Below, piece after piece: positions 6,714 through 9,991 of a DNA stretch of 9,991 bases. The position numbers and the translations under genes are program-made. This DNA comes from JANYGA01 sp043743145 (GTDB lineage: Bacteria; Vulcanimicrobiota; Vulcanimicrobiia; Vulcanimicrobiales; Vulcanimicrobiaceae), in NCBI GenBank assembly GCA_043743145.1, contig JAYTXC010000215.1, positions 1 through 9,991 of the forward strand. The letters run 5' to 3'. The notes under the pieces are model-generated. The model saw only the letters and a list, made by a program, of their open reading frames with translations, had not been told where the DNA came from and did not search any database. The number at the start of each line of letters is the position of its first letter. The stretch's first letter is position 1.

Positions 6714-8065
6714 CGCGCTGCCTCGATCTCGACGGTTGCCTGCGTTGGTACCGATGGCGACGTTCCGAGCGGGCGCACGAACGACGATCGTTGCGCGACG
6801 TGTTCGTCGATAAGTTTGAGAACGACGTCGGCGAGTCGCGTCGGATCGTGGCGCACGGTTGAGGTCTCGCTCACGACATTCGCGCCGACCACGCGTAGGC
6901 CCATCGCCTCGATCTCGGCGCGATCGGGTTCGACTGGAATTTGACCCTCGACCGCATATGCGGCGAGGAGGCGTCGGAGCGGTTCCTCGTTGATGATGAC
7001 CGTATCGCAAATGCCGCGCTCGGTCTGTTCCAAGAGCGCGCGCACGTGCGCCGACGCCGTGAACGCATCGGTTTCGCCCGGTTGCGTCATCACGTTGCAG
7101 ACGTAGATTTTTAGCGCATCCGAGCGCGCGACGGCGTGTGCGATACCCTCGACTAAAAAATTGGGAAGAATCGAGGTGTAGAGACTTCCGGGGCCGAGCA
7201 CGATCGCATCCGCCGTGTCGATCGCTTCGAGCACTTCTCTGGGCGGTCGCGCGCCCGCAGGTTCGAGCGAGAGACGGACGATCGGTTCGTGCGATTTCGA
7301 GATATTGGTCTCGCCGCGGACGATCGTTCCATCGGCGAGTGTCGCGCAGAGCCGCACGGTCTCGAGTGTTGCGGGTAAGACGCGGCCCTTGATGTTGAGG
7401 ACACGGCTCGATTCTTTTACCGCTTTATCAAAGTTCCCCGTAATGCCCGTCATCGCAGCGAGGAAGAGATTGCCAAACGAGTGCCCCGTGAGCCCTTCAC
7501 CCTCTTTGAACCGATATTGAAAGAGATCGGTCACGAGTGCTTCGTCGTCGGCGAGAGCGACGAGACAATTGCGAATATCGCCCGGAGGTAAGATGCCGAG
7601 CTCTTTTTGCAATCTGCCGGAGCTGCCACCATCATCGCTGACGGTCACGACGGCCGTAAGATTGGTGGTCGAGCGTTTGAGACCGCGCAGTAAAGTTGAG
7701 AGCCCCGTACCGCCACCGATCGCGACGATTTTATAGCCCGTCCGTAAACGACGATCGAGGAGCGCGTCGACGATATCTTCGCGGCCCTTCGGCGCGATTG
7801 CGACGACGATGGAGCGAATGAAAAGCCCGATACCGAGATACACCATCGCGAGGCCGAGGACGACGAAGACATACGAGAGCACGTGCAACGGCACGCCGAA
7901 ATCAGCCATCACCGCATCGACGTACTCGTTGAATGGTAGGTGCGCGCCTTCGGCGACGAGCCAGCGCGTCGCCCCGTTGAACGTGAGCAACGAGCCCGCG
8001 ACCGCAAGGACGAGCCAGCGCTTGACACCGAGCCCTGGCGTGAACCAACGCATAAAACGCAGCAT
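6710..8065 (-). CDS. yvcK: YvcK/CofD-like family protein with N-terminal membrane domain
   Basis: About 451 residues from ATG 8065. The C-terminal 340 residues are a YvcK domain: KIVAIGGGTGLSTLLRGLK (112-130, UDP-sugar binding loop), VTVSDDGGSSGRL, PPGDIRNCLVAL, TGHSFGNLFLAAM, VLGPGSLYTSILPN and VMTQPGETDAF. In Bacillus and mycobacteria YvcK binds UDP-sugars and is needed for growth on gluconeogenic carbon and for correct cell-wall synthesis; it is not the true CofD transferase. Unlike the roughly 320-residue Bacillus protein, this one carries two hydrophobic segments at about 16-30 and 60-90, so it is probably tethered to the inner membrane. GTG 8074, in a GTGA overlap with the rapZ stop, is an alternative start adding three residues; either way the gene is coupled to rapZ. 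The frame stays open upstream but antisense-like Arg-rich sequence argues against a longer protein. Confidence 0.92.
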   Translation of the reverse strand: MLRFMRWFTPGLGVKRWLVLAVAGSLLTFNGATRWLVAEGAHLPFNEYVDAVMADFGVPLHVLSYVFVVLGLAMVYLGIGLFIRSIVVAIAPKGREDIVDALLDRRLRTGYKIVAIGGGTGLSTLLRGLKRSTTNLTAVVTVSDDGGSSGRLQKELGILPPGDIRNCLVALADDEALVTDLFQYRFKEGEGLTGHSFGNLFLAAMTGITGNFDKAVKESSRVLNIKGRVLPATLETVRLCATLADGTIVRGETNISKSHEPIVRLSLEPAGARPPREVLEAIDTADAIVLGPGSLYTSILPNFLVEGIAHAVARSDALKIYVCNVMTQPGETDAFTASAHVRALLEQTERGICDTVIINEEPLRRLLAAYAVEGQIPVEPDRAEIEAMGLRVVGANVVSETSTVRHDPTRLADVVLKLIDEHVAQRSSFVRPLGTSPSVPTQATVEIEAAR

Positions 8066-8070
8066 CGCGG

Positions 8071-8934
8071 TCACGCCGTCACGAGTTCGCGGTTCGTGCG
8101 CTCGACGACGATCGCGTCGTGCCCGTCGAGATGCGAGGCGAGGCGGCCCGCCACATACACGGAGCGATGGCGACCGCCCGTGCACCCGATCGCAATCGTC
8201 AAGCGTGATTTGCCTTCACCGACATAAAGCGGAATGAGGAAATCGATCATGCCGAAGAGATGCTCGAGGAACGGTTCGGTTTCCGGGAGCGCTTCGAGAA
8301 AGTTCATGACCGCACGATCGGCACCAGAGAGCTCTTTAAGTTCGCGCACGTAATTTGGATTGAGGAAGAAGCGCACGTCGAAGACGAGATCGGCATCGAG
8401 TGGCACGCCAAATTTAAACCCGAAGGCTACGACGTGTACGGCGAGCCGATGTGGCCGCCCTTCGCTCGCATATGCGGCACGCACGCGTCCTTTGAGCGTC
8501 GCCTGCGTGAGATGCGTCGTATCCCAAACGCGCGTCGCGCGCGCGCGTATGCTCGCGAGCGCATCGCGTTCGCGAGCGATCGCTTCGGTGAGACTGCCGG
8601 GCCCATCGAACGGGTGACGCCGGCGTGTTTCACTATAGCGACGCACGATCGCGTCGTCGCTCGCATCGAGAAAAAGCAGATCGTAGACGACGCCGCTCGC
8701 CTCTAGATCTTCGAGCGCGGCGAGCGCTTCACCGAAGGGTCCGCGAACGCGCACATCGAGCGAGAGCGCGACGCGCTCGATGCCGGCATTTCGCGCGAGT
8801 GAGATGAGATCGCGCGCGAGCGCGGGCGGAAGATTGTCGACGCAGGTGTAGCCGAGATCCTCGAACGACTTCATCGCCTGACTCTTTCCCGCGCCGGAAA
8901 GGCCCGTGACGACAACGAAGCGTGGGGAGGTCAA
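8071..8934 (-). CDS. rapZ: RapZ/YvcJ family nucleotide-binding protein
   Basis: 287 residues, full length. Residues 5-18 (RFVVVTGLSGAGKS) give the Walker A loop of the RapZ N-terminal kinase-like domain, followed by SFEDLGYTCVDNLPPAL. The middle contains FLDASDDAIVRRYSETRRRHP, and the C-terminal half has VAFGFKFGVP, DVRFFLNPNY and IGCTGGRHRSV, the conserved signature of the domain. In Escherichia coli RapZ senses glucosamine-6-phosphate and delivers the sRNA GlmZ to RNase E; in Bacillus YvcJ binds and hydrolyses GTP or ATP. The exact role in this organism cannot be read from the sequence. The start codon is TTG at 8934-8932 with no visible Shine-Dalgarno; no better start lies before the Walker A motif. 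It is first in a two-gene unit with yvcK and divergent from the DUF2203 gene. Confidence 0.93.
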   Translation of the reverse strand: MTSPRFVVVTGLSGAGKSQAMKSFEDLGYTCVDNLPPALARDLISLARNAGIERVALSLDVRVRGPFGEALAALEDLEASGVVYDLLFLDASDDAIVRRYSETRRRHPFDGPGSLTEAIARERDALASIRARATRVWDTTHLTQATLKGRVRAAYASEGRPHRLAVHVVAFGFKFGVPLDADLVFDVRFFLNPNYVRELKELSGADRAVMNFLEALPETEPFLEHLFGMIDFLIPLYVGEGKSRLTIAIGCTGGRHRSVYVAGRLASHLDGHDAIVVERTNRELVTA

Positions 8935-8958
8935 CGACCGAGGCCGGAGCGCGAGCGC

Positions 8959-9360
8959 ATGAGTTTCTTTTCGCCTGAAAAAGCCAACGCCCTTATTCCC
9001 GTTCTCGCACCGCTCATCAACGAGCTGTGGACGAAACGGCGCGAACTCGCAATCATGCTCTTAGAGCAAGACCCGGAATTGCGGAAAGCGGGCGGCCGTG
9101 CCGGGGCTTCGACCGCCGAACGTCGCGGTGAAACGCGACGCGCGGGCGAACTCAAGGCCGAACTCGTGCGCATCATCAATCGGATCGAAGCGCACGGGTG
9201 CGTCATGAAAGATATCGACCTGGGGTTGCTCGACTTTCCCGCGCTACGCGACGGACGCCCCGTCTATCTTTGCTGGAAGTCAGGCGAAACGTCCATTGGT
9301 TACTGGCATGGGACCGACGAGACGTTCGTCAATCGCAAGCCGCTCGAACCGTGGTCGTAA
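8959..9360 (+). CDS. DUF2203 domain-containing protein
   Basis: 133 residues, typical for DUF2203. Residues 1-80 are mostly helical, starting SFFSPEKANALIPVLAPLI and including a charged stretch that could pair as coiled coil. The conserved C-terminal core follows: GCVMKDIDLGLLDFPA (80-95), then GRPVYLCWKSGETSIGYWHG (99-118) and VNRKPLEPW, all hallmark positions of the family. It is soluble with no signal peptide. No biochemical function is known to me. A GGAG at 8946-8949, 9 bases before the ATG, supports the start. The gene is divergent from rapZ with 24 bases between starts, and its TAA directly abuts the stop of the convergent DUF1858 gene. Confidence 0.9.
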   Translation: MSFFSPEKANALIPVLAPLINELWTKRRELAIMLLEQDPELRKAGGRAGASTAERRGETRRAGELKAELVRIINRIEAHGCVMKDIDLGLLDFPALRDGRPVYLCWKSGETSIGYWHGTDETFVNRKPLEPWS

Positions 9361-9762
9361 TTAGGCGGGAACGACAGCCGCGTCGACTTTGATGAAGTCT
9401 TCCGCGAGACCCTGGAGACGCACGTCGCCGAATTCGACCGTATAGGCTCCGGCCTCGAGGCTCTTGACTTCGCCCGTCTCCGGCACCGTTGCCAACTGCG
9501 GGATCTTTGCGCGGATTTCGTCCGGAAGCCGAACTTTGTCGCCGACTTCGAGGCTACCCGTTGCGAAAAGTTTGTCGAGCTCTTCCATGAGCATCGGAAG
9601 CGGGATGCCGTAGCCTTCGCTGACTTGCTCGATCGTTTCCGTCTCGCTGATCGCGCAATTCGAACAGCCGCCGAGGTGGAATTTCGCGAAAACGCGACGG
9701 GCGCCGGCGTGCGTTTTAAACGCCTCTTGAACCGTCATGTCTTTGTTGAAGTGAGCGCTCAA
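9361..9762 (-). CDS. DUF1858-type protein with CxxC motif and C-terminal beta-rich domain
   Basis: 133 residues from a TTG start. Residues 7-66 match the DUF1858 'hybrid-cluster-associated disulfide' domain: KDMTVQEAFKTHAGARRVFA, FHLGGCSNCAIS with Cys33 and Cys36, then ETIEQVSEGYGIPLPMLMEEL. The CxxC pair suggests a thiol-disulfide or metal role; the partner is unknown. The second half (about 70-133: LEVGDKVRLPDEI, TGEVKSLEAGAYTVEFGDVRL) looks like a small beta-barrel, possibly SH3-like, and is not part of the usual DUF1858 domain. TTG is chosen over ATG 9738 (residue 9, MTVQEAF) because a strong Shine-Dalgarno lies 6 bases before TTG and residues 7-8 also fit the domain. Confidence 0.82.
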   Translation of the reverse strand: MSAHFNKDMTVQEAFKTHAGARRVFAKFHLGGCSNCAISETETIEQVSEGYGIPLPMLMEELDKLFATGSLEVGDKVRLPDEIRAKIPQLATVPETGEVKSLEAGAYTVEFGDVRLQGLAEDFIKVDAAVVPA

Positions 9763-9768
9763 CCGATA

Positions 9769-9774
9769 CTCTCC
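9769..9774 (-). promoter_or_regulatory. Shine-Dalgarno GGAGAG supporting the TTG start at 9762
   Basis: On the minus strand GGAGAG stands 6 bases before TTG 9762-9760. The alternative ATG at 9738 has no comparable purine-rich site at the right distance, so TTG is the likely start. Confidence 0.65.
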
Positions 9775-9786
9775 GTAGAAGGTGCT

Positions 9787-9804
9787 GCGACCGTTAGCGG
9801 TCGC
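9787..9804. repeat. Perfect 7-bp inverted repeat in the leader of the DUF1858 gene
   Basis: GCGACCG (9787-9793), a 4-base TTAG loop, then CGGTCGC (9798-9804), a perfect match of both arms. It ends about 13 bases before the Shine-Dalgarno of the minus-strand gene and lies between it and the RNase P RNA gene. It could be an operator, an RNA hairpin in the leader, or chance. No U-rich tract follows on the minus strand, so it is not an evident Rho-independent terminator. Confidence 0.45.
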
Positions 9805-9876
9805 TAGCGTACGTATTGGCTTTGACCGGCGCGCACGCCTCGAAGTTGCGTCGTCTGCGCGAGGGCGAGAAGAGGC

Positions 9877-9991
9877 GGTGCGAAGGCCGCCTATAAGCCG
9901 GATTCTGTACCGCTTGCGCGGCGGCAGCCATCTATCTGGGGCGATCGTTGCCGAGCGCCTCGGTGCGATGGAACTCGTTCGGACGGGCCGT
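9877..9991 (-). ncRNA. rnpB: RNase P RNA, 3' part (5' end beyond window)
   Basis: The minus strand reads ACGGCCCGTC, then CAGATAGATGGCTGCCGC, then ACAGAATCCGGCTTATAGG. The last is the universal 3' segment of bacterial RNase P RNA (P4 3' strand and adjoining J region), and the middle fits the conserved AGAUnnAUgnC block near the 3' end. The RNA is the catalytic part of the enzyme that makes tRNA 5' ends. The 5' half lies outside the window, so length, P1 pairing and type (A or B) cannot be checked. The 3' end is placed at about 9877, because the P1 strand should lie just after CUUAUAGG. A possible hairpin AGGCGG/CCGCCT (9873-9892) overlaps this end and makes the exact boundary uncertain by roughly 10-15 bases. 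Confidence 0.87.

Noticed and set aside
9873..9892. Hairpin AGGCGG/CCGCCT as a Rho-independent terminator for rnpB
   Set aside because: It lacks a following run of U on the minus strand and overlaps the likely P1 strand of RNase P RNA.

Overview
The window is GC-rich and tightly packed, with almost no base left outside genes. It is probably a chromosomal segment of a GC-rich, uncultured-type bacterium. The mix of genes (a DUF5069 protein, a DUF2203 protein, a RapZ-YvcK pair with a membrane-anchored YvcK, a DUF1858 redox protein and a bacterial RNase P RNA) would fit a candidate phylum such as Eremiobacterota/WPS-2 or a neighbour such as Chloroflexota or Armatimonadota. That placement is a weak inference, because no 16S or ribosomal protein gene is present.

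Bases 1-3062 (minus strand) hold one uninterrupted reading frame of at least 1020 codons that runs off the left edge. It encodes an APC-type amino-acid permease of about 12 membrane segments, then a further hydrophobic segment, a GH35-like clan GH-A glycosidase domain and the start of a GATase-like domain as found in GH42 enzymes. This transporter-glycosidase fusion is the most unusual object here, more so because the GH35 acid/base motif is changed to Asp-Asp-Asp while the nucleophile Glu is kept.

Bases 3148-6713 (plus strand) hold a run of five genes: an esterase-D-type alpha/beta hydrolase, a secreted or anchored protein of unknown function starting on GTG directly after the esterase stop, a DUF5069 protein, a small lipoprotein with a carboxypeptidase-regulatory-like fold, and a class I glycerate kinase. 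The first two and the last two are close enough to be co-transcribed.

Bases 6710-8934 (minus strand) hold rapZ (yvcJ-like) followed by yvcK, overlapping or nearly so. They probably form an operon linking nucleotide-sugar or cell-wall precursor sensing to central metabolism. The whiA gene that often follows in Gram-positive bacteria is absent. rapZ is divergent, by 24 bp, from a DUF2203 gene (8959-9360), which in turn abuts a convergent DUF1858 gene (9361-9762) with no bases between their stops. The right edge (about 9877-9991, minus strand) is the 3' part of the RNase P RNA gene, cut by the window. There is no mobile element, CRISPR array or tRNA, and no gene-free stretch longer than 300 bases.
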